A stretch of DNA of 33,513 nucleotides from assembly GCF_027486195.1 (NCBI RefSeq), contig NZ_JAIXPP010000084.1, positions 1-33,513 of the forward strand. Reading direction: 5' to 3'. Below are positions 1 to 7,791 of this stretch, piece by piece; positions within the stretch are counted from its first letter, which is position 1; each line of letters begins with the position of its first letter. The notes under the pieces are model-generated. The model worked only from the letters and a program-made list of their open reading frames with translations. It was not told the DNA's origin and searched no databases. Both the position numbers and the translations under genes were made by a program. The DNA is from Novosphingobium sp. (GTDB lineage Bacteria; Pseudomonadota; Alphaproteobacteria; Sphingomonadales; Sphingomonadaceae).

Positions 1-369
1 CTCAAGGAGCGCATCGCCAAGGGCGGGGTGAAGTGCTGGCTGGTCAACACCGGCTGGTCGGGCGGCCTCGCCACGATGCCGGGGATCAAGCGCATGCCGA
101 TCAAGGCGACCCGCGCGCTGCTCAACGCCGCGCTCGACGGCAGCCTCAACAGCGCCGACTTCCGCATCGATCCCAACTTCGGCTTCGAAGTGCCGGTGGC
201 CGTGCCAGGCGTGGACACTGCCCTGCTCGATCCGCGCGGCGCCTGGGCCGACGGCGAAGCCTATGACCGCACCGCGGCAGAGCTGGTGCGCAAGTTCATC
301 GACAACTTCGCGCAATTCGCCGACCACGTCGACGAAAGCGTGCGCAACGCGGCACCGATTGCGGCATAA
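1..369 (+). CDS. pckA: Phosphoenolpyruvate carboxykinase (ATP), C-terminal part
   Basis: The window begins inside this gene; frame 1 is open from base 1 to the TAA at 367-369, giving the last 122 residues. The enzyme decarboxylates and phosphorylates oxaloacetate to phosphoenolpyruvate with ATP, the entry step of gluconeogenesis in the cytosol. The visible part has the family's C-terminal signatures: [10 protein letters not shown], then [20 protein letters not shown], then [10 protein letters not shown]. The protein ends normally with a helical tail, and a strong terminator follows 28 bases downstream, so the gene looks intact apart from the window edge. The identification is firm; the N-terminal catalytic part with the P-loop cannot be seen here. 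Confidence 0.96.
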   Translation, partial: LKERIAKGGVKCWLVNTGWSGGLATMPGIKRMPIKATRALLNAALDGSLNSADFRIDPNFGFEVPVAVPGVDTALLDPRGAWADGEAYDRTAAELVRKFIDNFAQFADHVDESVRNAAPIAA

Positions 370-397
370 GCAAGAAGACGACAATCCTATCTGGCGT

Positions 398-430
398 GAG
401 GCCTCGCCCCGTGCGAGGCCTCTTTTTTTT
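398..430 (+). terminator. Rho-independent terminator of pckA
   Basis: A perfect 10-bp stem (GAGGCCTCGC at 398-407 pairs with GCGAGGCCTC at 413-422) encloses a 5-base loop and is followed by eight T residues (423-430). It lies just behind the pckA stop codon and has the textbook form of an intrinsic terminator. Confidence 0.95.
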
Positions 431-512
431 GTGCCGGTGTCGGCCAGTCGTTGCTGTCGCAACGACGACGGCGGGGTAAGGGCGCGCTTCTCGTTCTAAA
501 AGGTGTTTACCC

Positions 513-962
513 ATGGCCGCGCATTCGATCCGACTTTTTGCCGATGATGCGGCGGTGCGCCATGTGGGCGAAGGGCTGCTCGCGCGCACTTTGCCCAAGC
601 TGGAGTGGACGCACGAGGCGCATCTGGCTGCGTGCCTGTGGCTGATCCGCGAGCGGCCAGACTTTGCGCCCGAGCAGGACCTGCCCGGAACCATCCGCGC
701 CTACAACGTGGCGGTCGGCGGTGAGAACACCGACAGCGCGGGCTATCACGAGACGCTGACCCAGCTCTACATCAAGGGCGTGCGCGCCTTTGCGGATACG
801 CTGGCGGAAGGGACATCGCTGGTCGGCGCGGTGAACGCGCTGCTCGAAAGCGAGATCGGCGACCGCCAGTGGCCGCTGTGCTACTATTCGAAAGAGCGCC
901 TGTTCAGCGTTGAGGCTCGGCGCGGATGGGTGGAGCCGGATCTGGCGGCGGTTTCGGAATAA
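513..962 (+). CDS. Conserved hypothetical protein, 149 residues
   Basis: A free-standing small gene between the pckA terminator and an inverted-repeat element. The start at 513 has an A/G-rich AAAAGG stretch about 10 bases upstream. The protein is soluble and acidic, has no signal peptide or membrane segment, and looks mainly helical. Visible features are a WTHEAHLAACLWLI stretch near residues 33-46, a YNVAVGG..NT..GYHET segment near 69-85, and a WPLCYYSKERLFS stretch near residue 118. The spaced His, Glu and Tyr residues resemble a conserved family of short bacterial proteins of unknown function that I recall only vaguely, so I give no function. Codon use matches its neighbours, which supports a real gene. 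Confidence 0.8.
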   Translation: MAAHSIRLFADDAAVRHVGEGLLARTLPKLEWTHEAHLAACLWLIRERPDFAPEQDLPGTIRAYNVAVGGENTDSAGYHETLTQLYIKGVRAFADTLAEGTSLVGAVNALLESEIGDRQWPLCYYSKERLFSVEARRGWVEPDLAAVSE

Positions 963-966
963 AGGG

Positions 967-1108
967 TTCGCGCAGAGATCGCAGAGGCGCGGAGGTGCAG
1001 CGCTTTGCGGCAAGGCCGCTCTCCTCTTTTGCACTGCGATGATAAGAAAGGCCTGCGGCCGGGCACACCCTCTTTGCGCCTATGCGATCCCTGCGATCTC
1101 TGCGCGAA
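967..1108. repeat. 142-bp intergenic element with perfect 18-bp terminal inverted repeats
   Basis: The 18 bases at 967-984 (TTCGCGCAGAGATCGCAG) recur exactly as their reverse complement at 1091-1108. The arms are followed inward by related purine-rich GGCGC/GAGG tracts, so most of the element can fold into one long imperfect hairpin. It fills the gap between two convergent genes and no ORF in it looks coding. The 'CGCAGAG' wording resembles interspersed intergenic repeats I recall from sphingomonad genomes; whether this one recurs elsewhere in the genome cannot be seen here. It may also serve as a bidirectional terminator. No flanking target-site duplication is visible. Confidence 0.65.
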
Positions 1109-1122
1109 AAATCCTTCTACCC

Positions 1123-3117
1123 TCACCCCGTCCGGCGCGGGACAAAGGGATAAGTCCGCCGCTCGATCACTTCCTGCACCGCGCGGTGGGCTTCCTGGAT
1201 CGCGGCATCGGTGTGCGGGCTCGCCGCCGCATCGCTGTTGGCGATGCTGACAAGGCCGAAGGGCTGACGGCCCACCACGCAGGGCCGGTTCGGGCTTTCA
1301 CTGTAAACCCAATCCACCGGATCGTAGATCGAGTTGTAGGTATACGAATAGCCATGGCCCCAGCGGTTTACGGTGATGCCGGCAATATCGCGCGCGGCAT
1401 CGAAGCCCGCAGCCCCCAGCATGCGCTGCAATTGCCGCCGCGTCTCGCGTTCGAAAGTCTCGAAGCTCATCGCCAGCAGTTCGGCGCGGCCGACGCGGTG
1501 TTGGTCACGCCGGGGAAGGCCGGGCTTGTTCATGTATTTGACGAGGTGGAGCACCACCGGCTCGTCAGGCGATTGCGGGTGCTTCAAGTCGCCAAGGCTG
1601 ACCGCTTCGGTAAGGCCGACTTCCTGGTGGAACATCGTCGGGCAATGGAAATTCGCGGCACCCAGCTTCACGAAGGGCCGCCAGTTCGTCACCGCCACGC
1701 TGGTGTAGACCATCGGGCCTTTCACCCCATAAGCCAGCGCCTCCTTCTGCGCGGCGGGCAGTTCGGGCATCATGTAGGGGATCGCCATGTTCCAGCAGGC
1801 CATGATCACGGCCTTGCCCCGCACTTCGACGAGTTTGCCCTGCTTGGCATAATGCACCGCCACATCGCCCGCCGCAGCGGGATCGCCCCGATGCGCGACA
1901 TTGAGGACGACGCTGGACAGGCGGATGCGGGTGGGCGTACCGGGCCGGTCGAGCGCACTGTAGTCGATCACGGCCGTGCCCATGTCCTCCTGCGTGCGGG
2001 CCGTCGTCGCCTCGGGAACCAGCTTGGAAACTAGCAGCCGCGCTAGCGTCGCGTTGCCATCGGGGAAGTGGATCGACTTCTCGCCCTCGCGCTGGCGGCC
2101 GTGCTGGCCGCCGGGGAGATCGGCGAAGAGGTCCGCCGGCACTTCGCCCAGCGCCATGCCGGAAAAGCCGGGGTAGCCTTGCACCCATGCAAACAGCGCG
2201 GGCACGGCATCGCCGCCGACGCAGAAGCTCGCCATGCCGATGTTCTGGAACAGCCAGTAGACCTGCGGATCGACGCCGACTTTCTCGGTGAGGAACTCCT
2301 TGTAGGAATGGCGGGCGAGCCAGTCCTTCTTGGCGGCCTGATCGAGGCCCGGCAGATAATCGGGCTGTGGCTTGGCAAACAGGCGCACCAGATCGGCGCG
2401 CGCCTTGGGGCCGAGCGGCGCCTTCTCCAGCTTCTCGGGCTCGATCGCACCGCCGCGCCAGCCGCCGCCCAAGGCGAGGACCACGTCCCTGCCGCCGAAG
2501 GCCTCGGCATCGAAGACCATGCCGTGGCCCATGCCGAGCGACTTGTAGAGCCCCGCGTTGGCCGTATTGTCCCGCTCGTAGCGCGCGATATCGACGCCGA
2601 TGTCATCGAGCAGCACGCGCGACCACTTGTCGTACCGGCTCGGACTTTCGATGTTGAGCGTGCCGCCGTTGCAGACGAGCAGGCGGCCCCCCACAGTGAA
2701 TTCGTTGCGCTTGGCGTGCCCGCCGAAATCGTCGTGGTTGTCGAGCACCAGAACCTTGGCGCCGGGGCCGACACGCTTCTGAAAGAAGTGCGCAGCCGAC
2801 AAACCAGAGAGGCCGCCGCCAACCACGATCAGGTCATAGACCTCGCTGCTTTCCTCGGCGTCGGCCAGCTTGAGCGTGCCATCGCGCAGCATGTGCGCCG
2901 CCTCGAACGTCCCGGCGTGCGAGCCGCGCATGCCCTGCCGCGCGGGGGGATAGGGATTGGGATCGATCTCCGGCGTCATGACGGCCTTGGCGCGGGGCGC
3001 GGCGGCGAACGATGTGCCGGGAATACCGGCGGCCAGCGCCCCAGCGGCAACTCCGTTCACGAAATCGCGCCGGCTGATGGCGCGGTCCATTCCCAGCTGC
3101 CGATCTTCGCTCTTCAT
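1123..3117 (-). CDS. Tat-exported FAD-dependent oxidoreductase, spermidine dehydrogenase (SpdH)-like
   Basis: A 664-residue flavoprotein. An N-terminal SRRDFVNG twin-arginine motif and an Ala-rich hydrophobic stretch predict folded export to the periplasm. A PPARQGMRGSHAGTFE segment resembles the conserved stretch of Pseudomonas SpdH-type spermidine dehydrogenases. The FAD-binding Rossmann motif VVGGGLSGLSAAHFF follows, then an ADP-ribose region ending DDFGGHAKRN. The long substrate domain includes a GGDAVPALFAW stretch. A C-terminal second flavin segment is less obvious. The SpdH family oxidises polyamine amino groups, but several substrates are possible in this large family, so the substrate is inferred. 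The start at 3117 is preferred over an ATG at 3135 because a GGGGG tract lies just upstream of it. It stands alone and is not overlapped by its neighbours. Confidence 0.85.
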   Translation of the reverse strand: MKSEDRQLGMDRAISRRDFVNGVAAGALAAGIPGTSFAAAPRAKAVMTPEIDPNPYPPARQGMRGSHAGTFEAAHMLRDGTLKLADAEESSEVYDLIVVGGGLSGLSAAHFFQKRVGPGAKVLVLDNHDDFGGHAKRNEFTVGGRLLVCNGGTLNIESPSRYDKWSRVLLDDIGVDIARYERDNTANAGLYKSLGMGHGMVFDAEAFGGRDVVLALGGGWRGGAIEPEKLEKAPLGPKARADLVRLFAKPQPDYLPGLDQAAKKDWLARHSYKEFLTEKVGVDPQVYWLFQNIGMASFCVGGDAVPALFAWVQGYPGFSGMALGEVPADLFADLPGGQHGRQREGEKSIHFPDGNATLARLLVSKLVPEATTARTQEDMGTAVIDYSALDRPGTPTRIRLSSVVLNVAHRGDPAAAGDVAVHYAKQGKLVEVRGKAVIMACWNMAIPYMMPELPAAQKEALAYGVKGPMVYTSVAVTNWRPFVKLGAANFHCPTMFHQEVGLTEAVSLGDLKHPQSPDEPVVLHLVKYMNKPGLPRRDQHRVGRAELLAMSFETFERETRRQLQRMLGAAGFDAARDIAGITVNRWGHGYSYTYNSIYDPVDWVYSESPNRPCVVGRQPFGLVSIANSDAAASPHTDAAIQEAHRAVQEVIERRTYPFVPRRTG

Positions 3118-3204
3118 GTCGCTTGCCCCCTGCATGGCCCCAGCTGCGCAGCTTTGCGCCGCAAGGGGAGCTTGTCCAGCCTTCCCCCCGATTTCAGGGG
3201 AACC

Positions 3205-3798
3205 TCAGGCGTTGAAGGCAGGCATGGCGCGCAGCAGGTTATAGGCTTCGACCACTGCCTGAAGGCGGCCCTCATAGGCCCGGTCGCCGCCATTGCGATC
3301 GGGGTGGAAGCGGCGGACAAGCTGCGAATAGCGCGCCCGCAGTGCCTTGCGATCCGCATCGAAGCCGAGGCCCATGGTTTCGTAGGCCTTGCGCTCGTCC
3401 GGCCCGATGCCGCGCCGCGCCGCTTCCTGCCGGTGCAGCGCATCCTCGCGGCGCGCCTTGGCGCGCTGGGCGATGGCATCGAGCGGATCGGCAAAATCGT
3501 TCCAGCGGGGCGCCTGATCGATCCCGGCGGTAGGGCGGAAGGCGCGCGTCTCGGTCGCCCAGCCGGCCAGCGGAGACTGCGCCGCCATGATTTCCTCCGG
3601 CGTCATGCCCTTGAAGAAATCGTAGCCCGCGTTGAACTGCCGCACGTGTTCCAGGCACATCCAGCGGTAGTCGCCCGGACCATCGGCTCCGGCCGCACGA
3701 GCGCCGGGCGCGCGGAACTCACCCGGCTCGCTGCAACCCGGGGCAGCGCATTGCCGTCCGGTGCCCTGCACCCGGCCATGGAAGCGATCATGTCTCAT
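3205..3798 (-). CDS. J-domain (DnaJ-type) co-chaperone
   Basis: A protein of about 197 residues with a C-terminal J domain (roughly the last 65 residues). It carries the HPD motif (RRFHPDRNGGDRAYEGRLQAV), the part that stimulates ATP hydrolysis by DnaK-type Hsp70. The N-terminal half has a Cys-rich start (CAAPGCSEPGEFRAP, then MCLEHVRQFNAGYDFFKGM), a conserved module of alphaproteobacterial J proteins that may bind a metal through two CxxxxC/C..H-like groups. There is no G/F region or zinc finger, so it is not DnaJ itself. It diverges from bolA with only 32 bases between start codons. The ATG at 3798 is used; a GTG at 3810 in the same frame is an alternative. Client proteins are unknown. Confidence 0.88.
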   Translation of the reverse strand: MRHDRFHGRVQGTGRQCAAPGCSEPGEFRAPGARAAGADGPGDYRWMCLEHVRQFNAGYDFFKGMTPEEIMAAQSPLAGWATETRAFRPTAGIDQAPRWNDFADPLDAIAQRAKARREDALHRQEAARRGIGPDERKAYETMGLGFDADRKALRARYSQLVRRFHPDRNGGDRAYEGRLQAVVEAYNLLRAMPAFNA

Positions 3799-3830
3799 TC
3801 GGCTTTTCACATGGAGATGGATCGGCCAAG

Positions 3831-4112
3831 ATGGAAGCCATGACCGGACCCCTTGCCCAAGAAATCACCCAGCTTCTCACCGAAGCCCTCGCACCCGAAC
3901 ACCTCGCCGTGATCAACGACAGCGCCAGCCACAGCGGCCACATGGGCGATGACGGATCGGGCGAATCGCACTTCACCGTGGAGATCACCAGCGCGCAGTT
4001 CACCGGCGTTTCGCGCGTGATGCGCCAGCGCATGGTCAATGCCGCGCTGGGCGACATTCCCGGTCAGCGGGTGCATGCGCTTGCGATCAAGGCCCGTGCA
4101 CCCGGTGAGTGA
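3831..4112 (+). CDS. bolA: BolA family protein
   Basis: A 93-residue BolA/IbaG-fold protein. It shows the family pattern HSGHMG..GSGESHFTVEI (residues 34-51), GVSRVMRQRMVNAAL in the nucleic-acid-binding-like helix, and a closing VHALAIKARAPGE. The His of the VHALAI segment and residues of the 34-45 loop are the usual ligands for a [2Fe-2S] cluster shared with monothiol glutaredoxins, so a role in iron-sulfur trafficking or stress response is expected. A second in-frame ATG lies nine bases in (3840) and could be the true start. The gene opens a + strand run whose next gene overlaps its 3' end, and it diverges from a J-domain gene, an arrangement I recall from other alphaproteobacteria. Confidence 0.9.
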   Translation: MEAMTGPLAQEITQLLTEALAPEHLAVINDSASHSGHMGDDGSGESHFTVEITSAQFTGVSRVMRQRMVNAALGDIPGQRVHALAIKARAPGE

Positions 4113-4572
4113 TGAGGCGGTGAGTAGTTTGCCGCGCCGCGTCCGCCGGGCCGCGCGGATCCTGCTGATGGACGAGCACGATCGCCTGCTGCTGATCCGC
4201 TTTGCCCCGCCGACGCGGCGCGCGTTCTGGTGCGGGGTGGGCGGCGAGTGCGACCCGGGCGAGGATTTCCACGCTGCGGCGGTGCGCGAACTGTTCGAGG
4301 AGACCGGGCTCAGCGTGGAAAGCTGCGGCCCCGAGATCGCACAGCGCACCGATGATTTCATCACGCTGGAGGGCGAGCCCGTGACCTCCGACGAGCGCTT
4401 CTTCCGTGTGCGCACCGCCAGCTTCACGCCTGATCCTGCCGGGCACACCGCGCTGGAACGCGAACTGATCAAGGAATTCCGCTGGTTTGCTGCCGCCGAA
4501 CTGGCACAATGGCACGAACCGGTGTTTCCGGTGAACATCCTTGAGCTGCTTCAGGCGGAGGTATCGCCATGA
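4105..4572 (+). CDS. Nudix hydrolase
   Basis: A protein of about 155 residues with an exact Nudix box, G(x5)E(x7)REUxEExGU. It reads GECDPGED and then AVRELFEETGL near residues 47-69. This box binds Mg2+ and cleaves nucleoside diphosphate-X compounds; the substrate cannot be read from the sequence. The surrounding strands (RILLMDEHDRLLLIRF, FWCGVGGECDPGED) fit the fold. The start is uncertain: GTG 4105 overlaps the bolA stop by 8 bases and has AAGG upstream, GTG 4120 is possible, and an ATG at 4039 would lie well inside bolA in another frame and is unlikely. The 3' end overlaps the pirin gene by ATGA, so translation of the two is probably coupled. Confidence 0.88.
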   Translation: MSDEAVSSLPRRVRRAARILLMDEHDRLLLIRFAPPTRRAFWCGVGGECDPGEDFHAAAVRELFEETGLSVESCGPEIAQRTDDFITLEGEPVTSDERFFRVRTASFTPDPAGHTALERELIKEFRWFAAAELAQWHEPVFPVNILELLQAEVSP

Positions 4573-5483
4573 GTGAAACCGCAGGTGGGCCCGTGATGCA
4601 AACCCTGACCCCGGTGACGCATGATCTGGGCGCTTTTCAAGTGCGGCGCGTGCTGCCCGCGCGTGAGCGCACGATGGTCGGCCCGTTCATCTTCGTCGAC
4701 CAGTTCGGCCCCGCCGTGCTGCCCACGGGCACGGCAATGGATGTGCGGCCGCACCCACATATCAACCTTGCCACCGTCACCTGGCTGTTCGGGGGCAAGT
4801 ATGCCGGCGCGATCGACCACCGCGACAGCCTCGGCACCTACGCCACGATCCGCCCGGGGCAGGTCAACCTGATGACGGCGGGGCGCGGCATCGTTCATTC
4901 CGAGCGCAGCCCTGCATCGGAGCGAGAAGGCGGCCCGGCGCTCTATGGCATGCAGACCTGGCTGGCGCTGCCCGACGGGCGCGAGGACATCGACCCCGCC
5001 TTCGAGCAGCAGGCGGATCTGCCGCTGATCGAGGACGGCTGCACCACCGCGCGGGTGATCATGGGCACGCTTTGGGGCAAGACCGCGCCGACCACGCAGC
5101 ACAGCCAGACGATCTATGCCGAGATTCTCTTCGCCCCCGGCGGCGCGATCCCCATCGATGCTGCGGCGGACGAGCGCGCGGTGATGCTGGTGGGCGGCGA
5201 AGCCAGCGTCGATGGCGTGCCGCTCGCGCTCTACAGCCTTGCCGTGCTGGCGCCGGGCGCGACGCTGAAGCTCTCCTCCGAAGGCGGCGGGCGGGTGATG
5301 CTGCTCGGCGGAGAGGCATTTACCACGCAGCGCCATGTCTGGTGGAATTTCGTGAGCTCGAGCCGCGAGCGGATCACGCAGGCCAAGCACGATTGGGATG
5401 AAGGGCGCTTTCCCAAAGTGCCGGGGGACGAGGACGAGTTCATCCCCCTGCCCAAAGTGCCCAACACCCGCGCTAATCTTTAG
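4569..5483 (+). CDS. Pirin family protein (cupin)
   Basis: A 304-residue bicupin. The N-terminal cupin carries the pirin metal-site residues: RPHPHIN (His62 and His64) and GRGIVHSER (His110 and Glu112). These match the iron ligands of human pirin in spacing. The C-terminal cupin (roughly 170-250) lacks the ligands, as is usual. Some bacterial pirins act as quercetin 2,3-dioxygenases and others bind regulators, so the physiological role is open. The start ATG at 4569 has GGAGG about 8 bases upstream and overlaps the Nudix stop codon. A ribosome site and 26 bases separate it from the following SDR gene, so all four + strand genes from bolA to the hydrolase probably share a transcript. Confidence 0.92.
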   Translation: MSETAGGPVMQTLTPVTHDLGAFQVRRVLPARERTMVGPFIFVDQFGPAVLPTGTAMDVRPHPHINLATVTWLFGGKYAGAIDHRDSLGTYATIRPGQVNLMTAGRGIVHSERSPASEREGGPALYGMQTWLALPDGREDIDPAFEQQADLPLIEDGCTTARVIMGTLWGKTAPTTQHSQTIYAEILFAPGGAIPIDAAADERAVMLVGGEASVDGVPLALYSLAVLAPGATLKLSSEGGGRVMLLGGEAFTTQRHVWWNFVSSSRERITQAKHDWDEGRFPKVPGDEDEFIPLPKVPNTRANL

Positions 5484-5509
5484 ATCAGAACACAAGAGGG
5501 AGAGACAGC

Positions 5510-6352
5510 ATGGCATTTGCCGGAGAGGTGGCGTGGATCACCGGGGCATCATCGGGGATCGGCGCGGCAATGGCGCGCGCGCTGGCGGCGGAAGGCGCGC
5601 ATGTGATCCTGTCGGGCCGCAACGAGGAGGCATTGGCGGAAGTCGCGGCGGACTGCGCCAAGAGCAACGCCACCGCCCTTGTGCTGCCGTTCGAAGCGAC
5701 CGACCACCCGGCCGGCCTTGCGGCAGCGGAGCAGGCATGGGCCTGGGCGGCAGAGCGCAGCGGCGGGATCGACATCCTCTTCAACAACGCAGGGATTTCG
5801 CAGCGCAGCCTCGCCATCGATACCGACTATGCTGTCTATGAACGGATCATCGCGGTCGATCTGCTCGCCCCCATCGCGCTGACGCAGGCAGTGCTGGGCC
5901 GCATGGTGGCGCGCGGCAAAGGCCGCATCGCAATGGTCTCGAGCGTGGCGGGCAAAGTCGGCGCGCCGATGCGCACGGCCTATAGCGCGGCCAAGTTCGG
6001 CCTGATCGGCTATGCCGATGCGCTGCGCACCGAAGTGACCGGCGAGGGGCTGCAGGTCCACGTCATTGCGCCGGGCTCGGTCCGCACCAATGTCTCGCGC
6101 AATGCCTTGAACGCCGATGGCAGCCGCCGGGGCGTGAGCGACAAGGCGATCGACAAGGGCCTCGATCCGGCTGATGCCGCCGCCGCGATCCTTGCCGCCA
6201 TGGCCGCCGGAGAGCGCGAGATCATCGTCGCGCGCGGGTTCGAACAGGAAATCGGCGAAGCCTGCCGCACGCCTGAAGCCATCTTCGACAAGATGGCCGC
6301 TATGGTGGCAAATGGCTATGCGAAGAAGATGGAGCAGGCCAGTGTCGAGTGA
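5510..6352 (+). CDS. Short-chain dehydrogenase/reductase
   Basis: A 280-residue classical SDR with the TGASSGIG cofactor motif (11-18), NNAG (92-95), catalytic Ser145, and Tyr158-x3-Lys162 (TAYSAAK). The SGRN segment after the second strand, with an Arg, suggests NADP(H) preference. It oxidises or reduces an alcohol/carbonyl pair; the substrate is unknown. The length is a little above the 250-residue norm, with a C-terminal helical extension that resembles DHRS7-like members. GGGAGAG lies just upstream of the ATG. The 3' end overlaps the next hydrolase gene by 11 bases, suggesting that both act on the same substrate class. Confidence 0.92.
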   Translation: MAFAGEVAWITGASSGIGAAMARALAAEGAHVILSGRNEEALAEVAADCAKSNATALVLPFEATDHPAGLAAAEQAWAWAAERSGGIDILFNNAGISQRSLAIDTDYAVYERIIAVDLLAPIALTQAVLGRMVARGKGRIAMVSSVAGKVGAPMRTAYSAAKFGLIGYADALRTEVTGEGLQVHVIAPGSVRTNVSRNALNADGSRRGVSDKAIDKGLDPADAAAAILAAMAAGEREIIVARGFEQEIGEACRTPEAIFDKMAAMVANGYAKKMEQASVE

Positions 6353-7235
6353 ACTGACGCGCGTAAAGCTCGCCAACGGAATCGAGCTCGATGTGGTGGA
6401 TGTCGGCCCGCGCGATGCGCCCGCGCTGATGTTCCTCCACGGCTTTCCCGAATCGCATCGCACCTGGCGGCACCAGATCGCGCACCTTTCTGGCCGTTTC
6501 CGTTGCATCGCGCCCGACCAGCGCGGCTATCGCGGCTCGTCGAAGCCCGATGGCGCGGAGAACTACACGCCCGACAAGCTGATCGGCGATATCTTCCTCC
6601 TCGCCGATGCGCTGGGCGTGGGGCAATTCACCGTGCTGGGCCACGATTGGGGCGGCGCGATTGCTTGGGGTGTCGCGCTGATGGGTCAGGGCACGCGGGT
6701 GACGCGCGCGGTGGTCGCCAATGCGCCGCATCCGGCCATCTTCCAGAAGTTGCTCTGGCTCGATCCCGTCCAGCGCGGCGCGAGCCAGTATATGCGCGCC
6801 TTCCGCGATACCGCGCACGATCCGCTCGTGCGCGAACACGGCCTCGGCGCGCTGCTCACGCAAGCACTCGATTGGGGCGACCGCGCCCCGGTGATGGAAG
6901 AGGAAGAGCGCGCGGCGCTGCTGAAGGACTGGTCGAACCCGGACAGCGCGATCGCCATGCTCAACTGGTACCGCGCAAGCCCGATGGATGTGCCGACGAT
7001 GGACGCCCCCTTCGCGCTGCCCGAAGGCTATGCCCCGCCGCCGCTGCCGCCGCTCGGCATTCCGACGCTGGTGATCTGGGCGATGGACGACATGGCCCTG
7101 CCGCCCTCGAACCTTGATGGGCTGGACGCAATGATCCCGAATCTGACCGTGTTGCAAGTGCCAGATTGCGGCCACTTCGTGCCGTGGGAAGCGCCCGGGA
7201 AGGTCAACGCCGCGTTGGATGCGTTTCTGGGGTAA
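6342..7235 (+). CDS. Alpha/beta hydrolase, epoxide hydrolase-like
   Basis: A 297-residue alpha/beta hydrolase. HGFPE (33-37) supplies the oxyanion region. DQRGYRGSSKP follows it. The nucleophile elbow GHDWGG has Asp102 instead of Ser, which is the hallmark of epoxide hydrolases and haloalkane dehalogenases. The acid is probably in WAMDDMALP and the base is His in CGHFVPWEAP. The DQRGYRGSS and HGFPES wording favours an epoxide hydrolase that opens an epoxide to a diol. The GTG start at 6342 is chosen because GGAG sits 7 bases upstream and the frame before it reads through the SDR gene. Co-transcription with the SDR is likely. The dehalogenase alternative is less likely, as its halide-binding Trp pair is not evident. 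Confidence 0.87.
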   Translation: MSSELTRVKLANGIELDVVDVGPRDAPALMFLHGFPESHRTWRHQIAHLSGRFRCIAPDQRGYRGSSKPDGAENYTPDKLIGDIFLLADALGVGQFTVLGHDWGGAIAWGVALMGQGTRVTRAVVANAPHPAIFQKLLWLDPVQRGASQYMRAFRDTAHDPLVREHGLGALLTQALDWGDRAPVMEEEERAALLKDWSNPDSAIAMLNWYRASPMDVPTMDAPFALPEGYAPPPLPPLGIPTLVIWAMDDMALPPSNLDGLDAMIPNLTVLQVPDCGHFVPWEAPGKVNAALDAFLG

Positions 7236-7260
7236 TTGGTCAACGCCAATCACCCCGGTT

Positions 7261-7294
7261 CCGTTCGTGTCGAGCGAAGTCGAGACACGAACGG
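7261..7294. terminator. 11-bp perfect hairpin between convergent genes
   Basis: CCGTTCGTGTC (7261-7271) is the exact reverse complement of GACACGAACGG (7284-7294), with a 12-base loop. It sits between the converging hydrolase and GNAT genes and probably ends both transcripts. No T tract follows on either side, so termination would depend on the stem alone. The 'TCGTGTCGAGCGAAGTCGA' wording looks like an interspersed repeat common in sphingomonads. Confidence 0.55.
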
Positions 7295-7300
7295 TCTTGG

Positions 7301-7789
7301 CTAAAGCTCCAGCCGGTAGAAATGCGTGTCCACCGCCATGCGCGGAAAGCCTTCGGGCAATGCAGCGGGATCGATCGGCACAAAGCCGTTCTTCTCGTAG
7401 AAACGGCGCGCGGCATGCAGGCGCTCGATCGTGCCGAGGGTGATCCCCTTGATCCCGGCGTCGCGGGCATGGTTGACGAGTATGGCCAACAACCCCGCTG
7501 CCACCCCCAGATCGCGCCCCCGCGCCTCGGCCGCGACAAACATCTTGCGCAGCGCGCCTTCGCTGGTGGCAAAGCCGATCAGGCCGATGGTGCCGACAAT
7601 GCGGCCCTCCATTTCGGCGACCCAGAAGCCCCCGGTGCCGGACTGATAGACATCCGCCACCGCGCGCAGATCGGGCTGCTCCTCGGCGGTGACGGGCACG
7701 GCGAATTCGCCCTGCTGGATGGCAAGGATATGCGCGATGACGGCGTCCTCGTCGGACTTGGTGTAGGGGCGGTAATGGATCCGGGGCAT
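7301..7789 (-). CDS. GNAT-family N-acetyltransferase
   Basis: A 162-residue protein with the GCN5-related acetyltransferase layout. A GFWVAEMEGRIVGTIGL strand pair leads into LRKMFVAAEARGRDLGVAAGLL, the acetyl-CoA pyrophosphate-binding loop and helix. The C-terminal part is TLGTIERLHAARRFYEKNGFV, a typical closing motif with the catalytic-region Tyr. It transfers an acetyl group from acetyl-CoA to an amine; the acceptor is unknown. The start at 7789 lies 2 bases beyond the stop of the upstream HD-domain gene, so the two are translated from one message. A weak ribosome site is within the 3' end of that gene. Confidence 0.9.
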   Translation of the reverse strand: MPRIHYRPYTKSDEDAVIAHILAIQQGEFAVPVTAEEQPDLRAVADVYQSGTGGFWVAEMEGRIVGTIGLIGFATSEGALRKMFVAAEARGRDLGVAAGLLAILVNHARDAGIKGITLGTIERLHAARRFYEKNGFVPIDPAALPEGFPRMAVDTHFYRLEL

Positions 7790-7791
7790 GG

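Noticed and set aside
2068..3843. Long + strand open frame antisense to the SpdH-like and J-domain genes
   Set aside because: It crosses two well-supported minus-strand genes and their gap, has no domain, and is rich in His/Arg/Ala as expected for an antisense frame in GC-rich DNA.
6174..6341. Upstream extension of the alpha/beta hydrolase frame inside the SDR gene
   Set aside because: The added residues are a shadow of the SDR coding frame; GTG 6342 has a good ribosome site and starts the conserved domain.
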